The notes below the pieces were generated by a model, which worked only from the letters and a program-made list of their open reading frames with translations, was not told the DNA's origin and ran no database searches. From assembly GCF_046054155.1 (NCBI RefSeq), contig NZ_JBEQCT010000008.1:124001-188000 (forward strand): 64,000 bases of DNA, read 5' to 3'. A program made the translations under genes and the position numbers. This document shows positions 1-8,206 of this stretch, in pieces; the stretch's first letter is position 1; each line of letters opens with the position of its first letter. The DNA comes from Celerinatantimonas yamalensis (GTDB lineage Bacteria > Pseudomonadota > Gammaproteobacteria > Enterobacterales > Celerinatantimonadaceae).

Positions 1-2
1 CT

Positions 3-1175
3 AATTATCTTGGGGTAAGGCTTAAAATGATCCCCTTGTATAGTCAAACCGATCTGTTCAATGCACTAAAAAAGAATCGTGTTGATCTAATCGCCGCATC
101 GCTTATCCCTACCCCTGCACTGCGCAGTGAGTTTCGTTTCTCGCCCGACTTTTATGATGTTGATAGTGTATTGGTCTATCGTAAAGGGACGACGCCACCA
201 CAAACACTTGCCGATATAGATGCGCCTATTGGGGTGATTCAAGGCAGCTTTCATGATGTTATTTTACAGCGTTTAAAACAACGTTATCCCAAGTTACGCA
301 TTGCCGCTGATCCACAAGTCGATAACGAAGAACTACTGCGTGAAGTACATCAAGGAACATTGCGCTATGCCGTGGTTGATAATCGTATTTTAGCGCTCAC
401 ACAGCGCTATTATCCTAAATTAGCCAGCGCTTTTGTGATCAATCATCAAGAGCCTATTAGCTGGGCAATTCGCCGTAATGATGATGACTCATTTTATTCC
501 ACTTTGATCGAGTTTTTTGGACAAAGACACCAAGATGGAACAATAGCCAAACTAGTCGAAAAATACTTTGGCCATATTGAGCAGTTTGATTACGTAGATA
601 CGCGATCATTTATCAAAGCGGTTAGCACCACATTACCCATTTATCAAAAGTGGTTCAAACAGTACGCTGAGGGTTTGGATTGGCGATTGCTCGCTGCCGT
701 CTCTTATCAAGAATCACACTGGGATCCCCACGCACGATCCAGTACTGGCGTACGAGGTCTAATGATGTTAACGCTTAATACAGCGCATCATATGGGTGTG
801 AAAAATCGTTTAGATCCACAGCAAAGTATTCGAGGAGGGGCTGATTACTTGCGCCGATTAATCTCTTTAGTCCCAGAAAGCATTCATGATGATGAAAAGA
901 TCTGGTTTGCCCTAGCCGCTTATAACATGGGTTTTGGCCATATGTTGGATGTGCGCCGCCTGACTAAACTACAAGGGGGAGATCCGAATAATTGGGCAGA
1001 TGTAAAAGAGCGCTTACCCTTACTGATGCAAAAACGTTGGTATCGTAAGACCCGCTACGGTTATGCACGGGGTAGCGAAGCCTATAACTATGTGAATAAC
1101 ATTCGCCAGTATTATCAGAGCATGGTCTTACTCAGTGCTGAAAAACGTCGTATTCAAGCCCAATTAGTGCACTAA
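3..1175 (+). CDS. mltF: Membrane-bound lytic murein transglycosylase F, 5' end outside window
   Basis: C-terminal part of MltF, which cleaves the MurNAc-GlcNAc bond of peptidoglycan at the outer membrane and forms 1,6-anhydro ends. The frame is open to the left edge with no stop, so the gene starts before the window. The first part is a solute-binding-like (SBP_bac_3) domain; the second, from about the FDYVDTRSF segment, is the SLT domain with the catalytic Glu in SYQESHWDP and the family blocks STGVRGLMML, AAYNMGFGH and YGYARGSEAYNYV. E. coli MltF continues with a longer tail after this point; here the protein ends soon after the SLT domain. tadA follows on the opposite strand, as in E. coli. 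Family assignment is firm; the N-terminus cannot be judged. Confidence 0.95.
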   Translation, partial: NYLGVRLKMIPLYSQTDLFNALKKNRVDLIAASLIPTPALRSEFRFSPDFYDVDSVLVYRKGTTPPQTLADIDAPIGVIQGSFHDVILQRLKQRYPKLRIAADPQVDNEELLREVHQGTLRYAVVDNRILALTQRYYPKLASAFVINHQEPISWAIRRNDDDSFYSTLIEFFGQRHQDGTIAKLVEKYFGHIEQFDYVDTRSFIKAVSTTLPIYQKWFKQYAEGLDWRLLAAVSYQESHWDPHARSSTGVRGLMMLTLNTAHHMGVKNRLDPQQSIRGGADYLRRLISLVPESIHDDEKIWFALAAYNMGFGHMLDVRRLTKLQGGDPNNWADVKERLPLLMQKRWYRKTRYGYARGSEAYNYVNNIRQYYQSMVLLSAEKRRIQAQLVH

Positions 1176-1303
1176 TTTTGTGCATAACGCCCCAAAATGG
1201 ATAAAATTTCAGCAAAACCCTTGACTGTCATCGATTCGTCATAGAGAATTGATAGGTTAAAAAGCGAAAATAAAAGAGAAACAACAATAACAAAGAAGGA
1301 GGG

Positions 1304-1441
1304 ATGAAGATGATTAAAAAACGTCGTCATGCCACACATTCACCTCGTCGGCGTATTCAACTTGCGCGCCAACATAAAAAAACTTTATGGCGTCAACGCA
1401 GTTTTACTTTAACTGAGCTGATGGGTGAAAGTGATGATTAA
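1304..1441 (+). CDS. Small basic protein, 45 aa, unknown function
   Basis: An ATG at 1304 has a textbook Shine-Dalgarno (AAGGAGG) just upstream at about 1296-1302. The ORF runs 45 codons to TAA at 1439-1441. The product is strongly basic in its first 33 residues (KKRRH, PRRRIQLARQHKK, LWRQR) and ends in a short acidic tail (ELMGESDD), which suggests binding to RNA, ribosome or DNA. No membrane segment or signal peptide is visible. It lies between mltF and the convergent tadA and stops 5 bp before the tadA stop codon. I do not recognise the family. The strong RBS and skewed composition support a real gene. Confidence 0.6.
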   Translation: MKMIKKRRHATHSPRRRIQLARQHKKTLWRQRSFTLTELMGESDD

Positions 1442-1446
1442 TTAAC

Positions 1447-1962
1447 TCAGCCTTGCTGAGAAGACTTGAGTTTTTTCGCAGATCTAATCGCTTTTCTACG
1501 GTTGCGAAAAAACTCGCTCAGGAGCGTTGAACAGCGCTCCTGCTCCACACCCCCAACAATCTCTAACTGATGATTCAAACACGGTTCAGCAACTAGATTG
1601 AACACACTACCCGCCGCGCCAGTTTTCGGATCAGAAGCCCCATAGACAAGTTTTGCCACTCGCGCATGGACCATTGCACCGGCACACATCGGACAAGGCT
1701 CAAGTGTTACATATAAGGTTGTATCTATAAGGCGGTAGTTTTTTAATACCTGTCCAGCCTCTCGCAGGGCCATAATTTCAGCATGATGGGATGCATCATG
1801 GCAGCTAATACTGCGATTCCAGCCTCGTCCAATCACTTCATCTTGATAGACAACCACTGCTCCGACAGGGATCTCACCTTCTTGCTGAGCGTGTAAAGCT
1901 AATTCAATAGCTTGTTCCATAAACAACTGATCGCGCGGCGTACTCAAACTAACCTCCCCCAC
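1447..1962 (-). CDS. tadA: tRNA-specific adenosine deaminase TadA
   Basis: Deaminates A34 to inosine in the tRNA-Arg(ACG) wobble position, a cytosolic and normally essential reaction. The 171-aa protein has the cytidine-deaminase-like zinc site: His60-Ala-Glu62 (HAE) supplies one ligand and the proton shuttle, and PCPMC at 89-93 supplies Cys90 and Cys93. IPVGAVVV at 31-38 is typical of the family. A basic C-terminal helix (FRNRRKAIRSAKK) follows, as usual for tRNA contact. Length is normal. Convergent with mltF and the small ORF. A second in-frame Met at residue 15 is an alternative start. Confidence 0.96.
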   Translation of the reverse strand: MGEVSLSTPRDQLFMEQAIELALHAQQEGEIPVGAVVVYQDEVIGRGWNRSISCHDASHHAEIMALREAGQVLKNYRLIDTTLYVTLEPCPMCAGAMVHARVAKLVYGASDPKTGAAGSVFNLVAEPCLNHQLEIVGGVEQERCSTLLSEFFRNRRKAIRSAKKLKSSQQG

Positions 1963-2038
1963 TAAACTATTAGTATACTATACGCCGCCACTTAGAATCA
2001 CTTCCCTAGATTACTTTTCAAGGCGAAGCTACAGCCCA

Positions 2039-2704
2039 CTATAAGCCAAGCTCATCGAACAAGTCTTGATCGACAACTTGAGCAACAGGTTTATCGACCT
2101 GACGGTTAGCCTCGGCAATAATCGCATCCGGATCACTGTCTTCTCGCTCAACGATATCAGCGATCTGTATAAACTCTGTTTTATCCATAGCTAGTTCAAG
2201 ATAAAAAATATTGTTATGGGAGGTCACAAACGTGACTCGGCGAGCTTGTGGACGGTCTAAATTAGTATCGACCGAAATCAATACTTGCTTGTTAATCGCT
2301 AACATTTTCGGTTGGTTTTGCGTGATACTGGTATGCAATTGTTGACCAATTTTACCGGTGAAATCACCGATGCTTTGATTCATCAATTCACCCATGACGT
2401 TTGCAACTTCATCTGAAGTGTGCTGAGTGGCAAGTTCAGCTTCGGCAATTCCCATATTTTTCATATAGGTTTGATAGATTTCAAGCGCAGCTTGTGCGGT
2501 AAAGTTCATCAATACCAGCCCTGAAAAACCACCATCAAACAATACAAAACAACCAATGTCTGGTTTCAGACAGGTTTTGTGGATCCTTTGTACCATCGCT
2601 GAATAATTAACCGGTGTACCGGTTGCCGCGCTCAAGACTTTCGTGACTGAATTGCACAACGTTAGCAAAATATCATCTGTAGATATCACCTGAGAATTTT
2701 TCAT
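2039..2704 (-). CDS. DUF3334 family protein, CheX/CheC-like fold
   Basis: 221-aa soluble protein resembling the DUF3334 family known from Vibrio and Shewanella relatives. Residues 99-113 read EVANVMGELMNQSIG, which fits the E-x-x-N-x-x-x-G motif (Glu106, Asn109) that CheX/CheC phosphatases use to dephosphorylate CheY-P. GGFSGLVLMNF at 58-68 matches the strand pattern around that helix in the CheX fold. No membrane segment is seen. A chemoreceptor gene starts about 530 bp away on the other strand, so a role in chemotaxis or another phospho-signalling route is plausible. The phosphatase function is an inference from the motif; the family itself is uncharacterised as far as I know. Confidence 0.75.
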   Translation of the reverse strand: MKNSQVISTDDILLTLCNSVTKVLSAATGTPVNYSAMVQRIHKTCLKPDIGCFVLFDGGFSGLVLMNFTAQAALEIYQTYMKNMGIAEAELATQHTSDEVANVMGELMNQSIGDFTGKIGQQLHTSITQNQPKMLAINKQVLISVDTNLDRPQARRVTFVTSHNNIFYLELAMDKTEFIQIADIVEREDSDPDAIIAEANRQVDKPVAQVVDQDLFDELGL

Positions 2705-3233
2705 CTAGCTTCCTTGTTCATTGATAGTAACCTCTATTTGTTCATTATGCGTTACCAAGGACATTTGTTCCAATCGAAACCGTTGTAAAAACGGCCTCTT
2801 TTTGACTATCCACAAGGATGACTCGACAAACAGCTTGATTCAATAAACTTTATCATAGACATAAACAATAACGCTGATTCCCACATTCGCCCGCATTCGA
2901 GTAAAGGAACGACGGTGATCATGGCCGTGTTTAATCCCCAAACGCATTCAACGTAGAGGCCCTTTAGATGATGCAATGTAGAAATGACAAAGGCCCCATA
3001 AAAAGGCATGCATTAAATGGATAGTAAATCTGTGGCTGAGGACGCATTAAAACATAGACATAATCATCATAATCAAAACGAGCATTGATGTTTTAGTCAT
3101 AACATTGCGATTGTTGACTTGAAACACATCACAAGCATCCTATGAGGCCTACACTTTACAGAAAGTCTATTCCCTTATGAGTAACTTTGCCCATTCAATT
3201 GGGACATCAATAATTTGAGAAAAGGACATCGCA
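2705..3233. other. Intergenic region, 529 bp
   Basis: Lies between the divergent DUF3334 gene and chemoreceptor gene, so it must hold promoters for both. A minus-strand ORF at 2806-3009 has no RBS and no family resemblance and I did not accept it. No repeat or RNA gene was recognised. Confidence 0.5.
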
Positions 3234-5159
3234 ATGTTGAAGCAGTTTAATCATTCTCTGTTACGACTTATCTTAATAGCAACGGGCCTACTAATCGCCG
3301 CCCAAACATTACTTATTGGGTTATCTTCATTTATCCAAATCCAAAATCTACAGACAGCAATCCAAGATTCACTCTCTGCACAAACTCAGTCAATGCAAAG
3401 CACATTAACGGCCACTCAAAGCAGACAACTCAAGCAGTTGAGTCAAACCAATCAACAGCTCTCAGCACAGCTTAATCAATCTCTAAGCGATCTGATGACA
3501 CAGCAACAAACAGCTCAATCGCAGCGCGAGTTAAAGGCGTTTAAACAAGAATCGAGTATTTATAACCAGCTGATTGTAACTAGCGCTCTGGGAGCCGTTC
3601 TGGATAATAATCTAGGACAGATGACCGATCTTATCTTAGCCGCCCAAAAAAACCCTAATATCATTGTGGCCGCTTTTACAGATAATCAAGGAAAACTGCT
3701 CACTCATTCAATTGACCGTTCCAAACCGAAAGTTCAACAGCTTGATATATCTGGTAAAGGAGCTCATGCATTAAACCGAGTACTTGATGCAGCGCAGCAC
3801 AATAAAGAAATTTACTTCACCAACACCCCAGTGATGTTTCAAGGTAGTAAAATTGGTCAGCTGTTGGTCGCATACAATCTAAGTGAATTTATCAACTCAC
3901 AGCAACAGCAAGCTAAACAAGCCAATGTTGCTCGTCAAAAGATGATTGATCAGAGTCAAGAGCTGCTCGGGCAAATGACACAATTAAGCCGCGATGAGTT
4001 TAATCAACTGGCAACAACGTTGTTAAAAACCAATCATCAACAGGCTCAAAAACTAACCCAAATGATCACGACGCTAGCGCATAACGTCACACAAAAAAGT
4101 CTTATTATTCAAATTGTTGGTGGAGTTATTTTGCTCATTTCTATTGGCGGATTATTGGTCATGCGGGTGCAACGCCGACTCAATCATCTAAGTAGCAACT
4201 TATCAAAATTAGCCGCTGGCGGCGGCGATCTCACTCAGAAAATTCCGACTCATGGCCATGACGAAATTGCCCAAATGGCAGATTCTATTAACCGATTTTT
4301 ACAAACAACACGTGAGTTGATTCAAAAAGTAAATGACAACGGCCAATCATCCCAACGTGATATCAAACAACTGACACTGAATAGTGACAAAGCTTATGAT
4401 ATGACCATCCACCAGCAACAAGCATTAGATGAAATCACCGCAGCAATGGGGGAATCATCACAAGCAATCGATGAACAAACGCAGGCCGTTCTAGATATTC
4501 AGCAGCATGTAGATACGCTGCGTCAAACCAATCAACACAATCAAAAATTATCGGCAGATGTATCACAACTGATTCATCAATTAGGCGATGATATCAACGA
4601 AGCCGATCAACAAGTTGGACATTTTGTTGGATTGAGTGAAGAGATAGCATCTGTTCTAGGTGTCATTCAAGCCATTGCAGAACAAACCAACCTTTTGGCT
4701 TTAAATGCCGCTATTGAGGCAGCTCGCGCCGGAGAGCATGGACGTGGATTTGCCGTCGTAGCTGATGAAGTTCGCCAATTGGCAGCAAAAACTCAAGATT
4801 CTACGGGAAAAATCCAAACGAGTATCGCAGCATTAAGTGCTGGCGCATCAAGCTCTACCAAAGCCATGGCATTGGCCACGCAAAGAGCGCAGCAGTCGAC
4901 TCAAGAACTTGCGAAAGAAGAATCGATTCGTGCCCAAGTCAATCACTCTGTGGATGCTCTTGCTCAGCTTATCGATCAAATTGCGGCTATGGCTGAGGAA
5001 CAAAATGTAACATCCACTCAAGTCGCACAAACAACCCAGCAGATGCATCAGCAATCACAACAGGCAACACAAGCTGTCACTGAGACCCGCCAACAAAGCC
5101 AAAAACTCAGTCAGTTAAGCGACCAATTAATCCAAGCCATGTCAGCATTCAAAGTTTAA
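3234..5159 (+). CDS. Methyl-accepting chemotaxis protein with long periplasmic domain
   Basis: Transmembrane chemoreceptor of 641 aa that controls CheA through its cytoplasmic tip. A first membrane segment lies at about residues 9-33 and a second at about 288-312. The roughly 250-residue periplasmic domain between them is rich in Gln and helical, with no sequence match I can name. A HAMP domain follows, then a signalling domain with the near-invariant tip IAEQTNLLALNAAIEAARAG and GRGFAVVADEVRQLA. Start ATG 3234 follows AAAAGGA at good spacing. Monocistronic. The ligand is unknown. The C-terminus ends without an NWETF-type CheR-binding pentapeptide. Confidence 0.93.
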   Translation: MLKQFNHSLLRLILIATGLLIAAQTLLIGLSSFIQIQNLQTAIQDSLSAQTQSMQSTLTATQSRQLKQLSQTNQQLSAQLNQSLSDLMTQQQTAQSQRELKAFKQESSIYNQLIVTSALGAVLDNNLGQMTDLILAAQKNPNIIVAAFTDNQGKLLTHSIDRSKPKVQQLDISGKGAHALNRVLDAAQHNKEIYFTNTPVMFQGSKIGQLLVAYNLSEFINSQQQQAKQANVARQKMIDQSQELLGQMTQLSRDEFNQLATTLLKTNHQQAQKLTQMITTLAHNVTQKSLIIQIVGGVILLISIGGLLVMRVQRRLNHLSSNLSKLAAGGGDLTQKIPTHGHDEIAQMADSINRFLQTTRELIQKVNDNGQSSQRDIKQLTLNSDKAYDMTIHQQQALDEITAAMGESSQAIDEQTQAVLDIQQHVDTLRQTNQHNQKLSADVSQLIHQLGDDINEADQQVGHFVGLSEEIASVLGVIQAIAEQTNLLALNAAIEAARAGEHGRGFAVVADEVRQLAAKTQDSTGKIQTSIAALSAGASSSTKAMALATQRAQQSTQELAKEESIRAQVNHSVDALAQLIDQIAAMAEEQNVTSTQVAQTTQQMHQQSQQATQAVTETRQQSQKLSQLSDQLIQAMSAFKV

Positions 5160-5355
5160 CCCCTGCGATGTTGTTGTCGGGATATGTTATAGATGAGTTA
5201 AATTCACTAAACATCATCCCGACTCAGCGCTACACTGATCCGACAAATAAACTCATGTGACCTTCTTTTGCTAAATTGAAGAATAACTTTTTAGCGATGC
5301 TAAGCGGGTTAATATATCGGCATGTGATTTGCCAATGATTTACAAGGAGAATGTC

Positions 5356-6831
5356 ATGGTCACTGTTGCTGATCTTTGCTCATCAACTATCCATACCCCT
5401 AATTACCAGAGCGACCAACTTAGCTATGGCATCGTACATTTAGGATTTGGGGCATTTCATCGTGCCCATCAAAGTATGTACACTCATCAGATCCTGCAAC
5501 AGGGTGATTACCGTTGGGGAGAAGCGGTCGTTAATTTGCGCAGTGGCGATGAACTCATCAAACAACTCAATAGCCAGAAAGGCCGCTACAGCGTATGTGA
5601 AAATGACGGCAAGCAGCAAACAATCACCATTTGTGGTGATGTCATTCGAGGCTATCATCCTAAGTTAGATGGCCCAGCGGCTATCATCGACTTAATGAGC
5701 CATGATTCAGTCAAAATTATCTCTCTGACGATCACTGAAAAGGGCTACTACTGGGATAGCAGAGCTAAGCAGCTATTGTGGGATCACCCAGACATTAAAC
5801 ATGATTTAGCAACACCGCAACACCCTAAAACGGCCTTAGGTTATTTAGCCGCTACATTGACTAAACGTTACCATGAGCAAAAACCTATCACGATTTTAAG
5901 CTGTGATAATTTTATGCATAATGGCCATATTATCCGCCAAGCATTGCTTGCTTTTATCGATGCGTACAATTCGCAATTAGCCGATTGGGTTGAACAAACA
6001 TGTCGTTTTCCTTGCTGCATGGTCGATCGTATTGTTCCGGCAATGAGTGATGAATCGCATCAGCAATTACAAACTTTACTCGGTGGTGTTAATGATCCAT
6101 GTGGAATCATGTGTGAACCCTTTAGCCAGTGGGTCATCGAAGATGACTTTGCAGTAGAACGCCCAGCTTGGGAAAATGTCGGTGCCCAATTAGTCAGTGA
6201 CGTGACCCCTTTTGAGCAGATGAAACTTCGACTCTTAAATGGTACTCATTCCTTTTTAGCCTATCTAGGCTATCTAGGTGGGTATCAAACTATTGCAGAA
6301 ACGATCAGCCAAACAACCTATCAACAAGCAGCTTGGCAACTTATGTTATCGATTCAGGCCCCGACACTTCACATGCCCAAAGAGGTTGATGTGCAGGCTT
6401 ACGCACAGTCATTATTAAAGCGTTTTAGTAATCCATCATTACAACATCGCACTTATCAGGTAGCGATGGATGGTAGCCAAAAATTGCCGCAACGATTAGG
6501 CGATGCAATCAACTATTATCTGGCTCAAAACGATCGTTTACCTAACTTATTGGCACTGACCATCGCAGGTTGGCTGCGCTATAGCGAAGGAGTGGATGAG
6601 CAAGGCCGCGCCTTTGAACTGCAAGATCCATTAGCCGATAAGATTAGCCAGTATCATCATAATATTGCGAACCGCCAAGACCGTGTCAAGCCACTATTAT
6701 CACTGGTATTCCCTCACGCTATTAGCGAGCATCCACAAGTCCAAGCGCAAGTTACAAGCTACTATCAACAACTCGGTACTCAGGGCGCGGAAAAATGCAT
6801 TCAGGCATGTTTAGATAGCCAAACTGCTTAG
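5356..6831 (+). CDS. Mannitol dehydrogenase family oxidoreductase, UxuB/YeiQ-like
   Basis: 491-aa NAD-dependent polyol/hexuronate dehydrogenase. It follows E. coli fructuronate reductase UxuB closely from end to end: VHLGFGAFHRAHQ near the N-terminal nucleotide-binding domain, SLTITEKGYY, VMSCDN-type ILSCDNFMHNG, CMVDRIVPA, GTHSFLAYLGYLGGY with the substrate-site region, and FSNPSLQHRTYQVAMDGSQKLPQR split across the C-terminal domain. The start is ATG 5356, with AAGGAG at 5344-5349; an upstream in-frame TTG at 5329 has no RBS. No uxuA lies beside it, so the substrate could be fructuronate, tagaturonate or a polyol such as arabinitol. It sits next to the arabinose genes but has its own terminator. 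Confidence 0.85.
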   Translation: MVTVADLCSSTIHTPNYQSDQLSYGIVHLGFGAFHRAHQSMYTHQILQQGDYRWGEAVVNLRSGDELIKQLNSQKGRYSVCENDGKQQTITICGDVIRGYHPKLDGPAAIIDLMSHDSVKIISLTITEKGYYWDSRAKQLLWDHPDIKHDLATPQHPKTALGYLAATLTKRYHEQKPITILSCDNFMHNGHIIRQALLAFIDAYNSQLADWVEQTCRFPCCMVDRIVPAMSDESHQQLQTLLGGVNDPCGIMCEPFSQWVIEDDFAVERPAWENVGAQLVSDVTPFEQMKLRLLNGTHSFLAYLGYLGGYQTIAETISQTTYQQAAWQLMLSIQAPTLHMPKEVDVQAYAQSLLKRFSNPSLQHRTYQVAMDGSQKLPQRLGDAINYYLAQNDRLPNLLALTIAGWLRYSEGVDEQGRAFELQDPLADKISQYHHNIANRQDRVKPLLSLVFPHAISEHPQVQAQVTSYYQQLGTQGAEKCIQACLDSQTA

Positions 6832-6858
6832 TTATCCTGACACGATACCATGAAACTA

Positions 6859-6890
6859 AAAAGGCGAGAGGATAGCTGCTCGCCTTTTTA
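6859..6890 (+). terminator. Rho-independent terminator after the UxuB-like gene
   Basis: Stem AAAAGGCGAG / CTCGCCTTTT with a short loop, followed by a T run, 27 bp after the stop codon. Confidence 0.85.
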
Positions 6891-7109
6891 TAAAACTTAT
6901 CTCATGGCTCACACGTTAAACAAAGACGCTTCCATTAACACCGAATGAGCGATGTTTATCACTATTGGCCGATAGCTAAGCCAAATAGCACCTCAGCTAA
7001 TACAGCAAACAAGTAATGCTCTTAGCCGAGCGTTTCCCTGATACAAAAGATAAAGATGCACCGGGTTGATGATCAAGGTATGTTAGGCTGCGTTTATAAC
7101 CCACCACCA

Positions 7110-7137
7110 ACAAGGGCGACCTCATAGTCGCCCTTGT
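7110..7137 (-). terminator. Terminator of the araFGH operon
   Basis: Perfect 11-bp stem (ACAAGGGCGAC / GTCGCCCTTGT) with a 6-nt loop, 60 bp beyond the araH stop. The T tract on the minus strand is weak. From 6891 to 7109 I see nothing else. Confidence 0.7.
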
Positions 7138-7196
7138 CAGATCCGCTTACTCTGTATTGCTCTTCAAACTTTAAAAAGCAATCAACCAGTCATCTC

Positions 7197-8192
7197 TTAA
7201 GTAGATTTTTTCAGCTGTTTGTAACGGTCGAAAATAACGGCTAACAATAAGATAGTTCCTCGAACCACATATTGAGAAAACGGTGAAATATTTAATAGAT
7301 TCATTGCATTCTCAACGGTTCCTAAGATCAGTACCCCAGCGATAACATATGAAATTTTACCAATACCACCTTTGAGTGACACCCCGCCTAATACACAAGC
7401 AGAAATCACGACCAACTCAAAGCCTATCGATGTCATTGGTTGACCACTAGTCATTCGCGAGGCCAAAATAACCCCCGCTAATGCAGACACCAATCCCGAT
7501 ACAGTAAAGATAATTAATTTTGTTCGAACGACATTAACCCCCGCTAATCGGGCCGCTTCTTCATTGCCACCAATAGCTAAGGTGTTACGTCCATAGACTG
7601 TTTTATTTAATAAAAAAGCAAAAACGACAAAGCAGATGGCCGTCAACCAGATAGGTGTCGGTAATCCCAATATATTAGAATTTCCCAAACTAAAAAACTG
7701 CTCTTCAGTAATCCCAACAGCTCTACCATCAGAAATGATATAGCCCAAGCCTCGCGCAATTTGCATGGTCGCAAGTGTTGTAATTAATGCATTCACTTTG
7801 AGTTTTGCTATCACAAACCCATTAATCAAGCCAAAAAACACGCCACTGAGTAACCCAGCAATAATCCCCAAGACCACACTACCAGTGGCATTGATCGACA
7901 CCGCCGTAACCACCCCAGCGCAAGCCACGACCGATGCGACCGATAAATCTAAATCTCCGCACGCTAAACAAAACAAACTCGCACAAGCGATCATGCCACT
8001 CATAGAGATTGCCAAACCCAATCCTTTCATATTAATAAATGAGGAAAAGTTGGGAACAAATAGACAACAGAGGATAAATAAGGCCACAAAGACCATCAGC
8101 ATCCCAAAGCTGTCCCAAAGCCGATTAAAATTCACTCCTTTTTTAGAAGAGCTGGTTTCATCTTTATCCATTTTTGAGGTTACCACCGTCAT
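7197..8192 (-). CDS. araH: L-arabinose ABC transporter permease AraH
   Basis: Inner-membrane channel subunit of the high-affinity L-arabinose importer. The 331-aa product matches E. coli AraH nearly throughout: FVPNFSSFINMKGLGLAISM, the GDLDLSVASVVACAGVVTA segment that identifies the RbsC/AraH family, INGFVIAKLKVNALITTLAT, NEEAARLAGV and LNISPFSQYVVRG. About 8-10 hydrophobic segments. I prefer ATG 8192, which has GAGGAG at 8199-8204; the longer frame begins with TTG at 8210 and would overlap the araG stop by 3 bp. Last gene of araF-araG-araH. Confidence 0.95.
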   Translation of the reverse strand: MTVVTSKMDKDETSSSKKGVNFNRLWDSFGMLMVFVALFILCCLFVPNFSSFINMKGLGLAISMSGMIACASLFCLACGDLDLSVASVVACAGVVTAVSINATGSVVLGIIAGLLSGVFFGLINGFVIAKLKVNALITTLATMQIARGLGYIISDGRAVGITEEQFFSLGNSNILGLPTPIWLTAICFVVFAFLLNKTVYGRNTLAIGGNEEAARLAGVNVVRTKLIIFTVSGLVSALAGVILASRMTSGQPMTSIGFELVVISACVLGGVSLKGGIGKISYVIAGVLILGTVENAMNLLNISPFSQYVVRGTILLLAVIFDRYKQLKKST

Positions 8193-8206
8193 TGTCCTCT
8201 CCTCAC

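Noticed and set aside
2806..3009. 67-codon minus-strand ORF between the DUF3334 gene and the first chemoreceptor gene
   Set aside because: No Shine-Dalgarno, no family resemblance, and composition like non-coding DNA.
5176..5223. GTCGGGAT...ATCCCGAC inverted repeat after the first chemoreceptor gene as a terminator
   Set aside because: Only 8 bp of stem, a loop of 32 nt and no T run; too weak to list as a feature.
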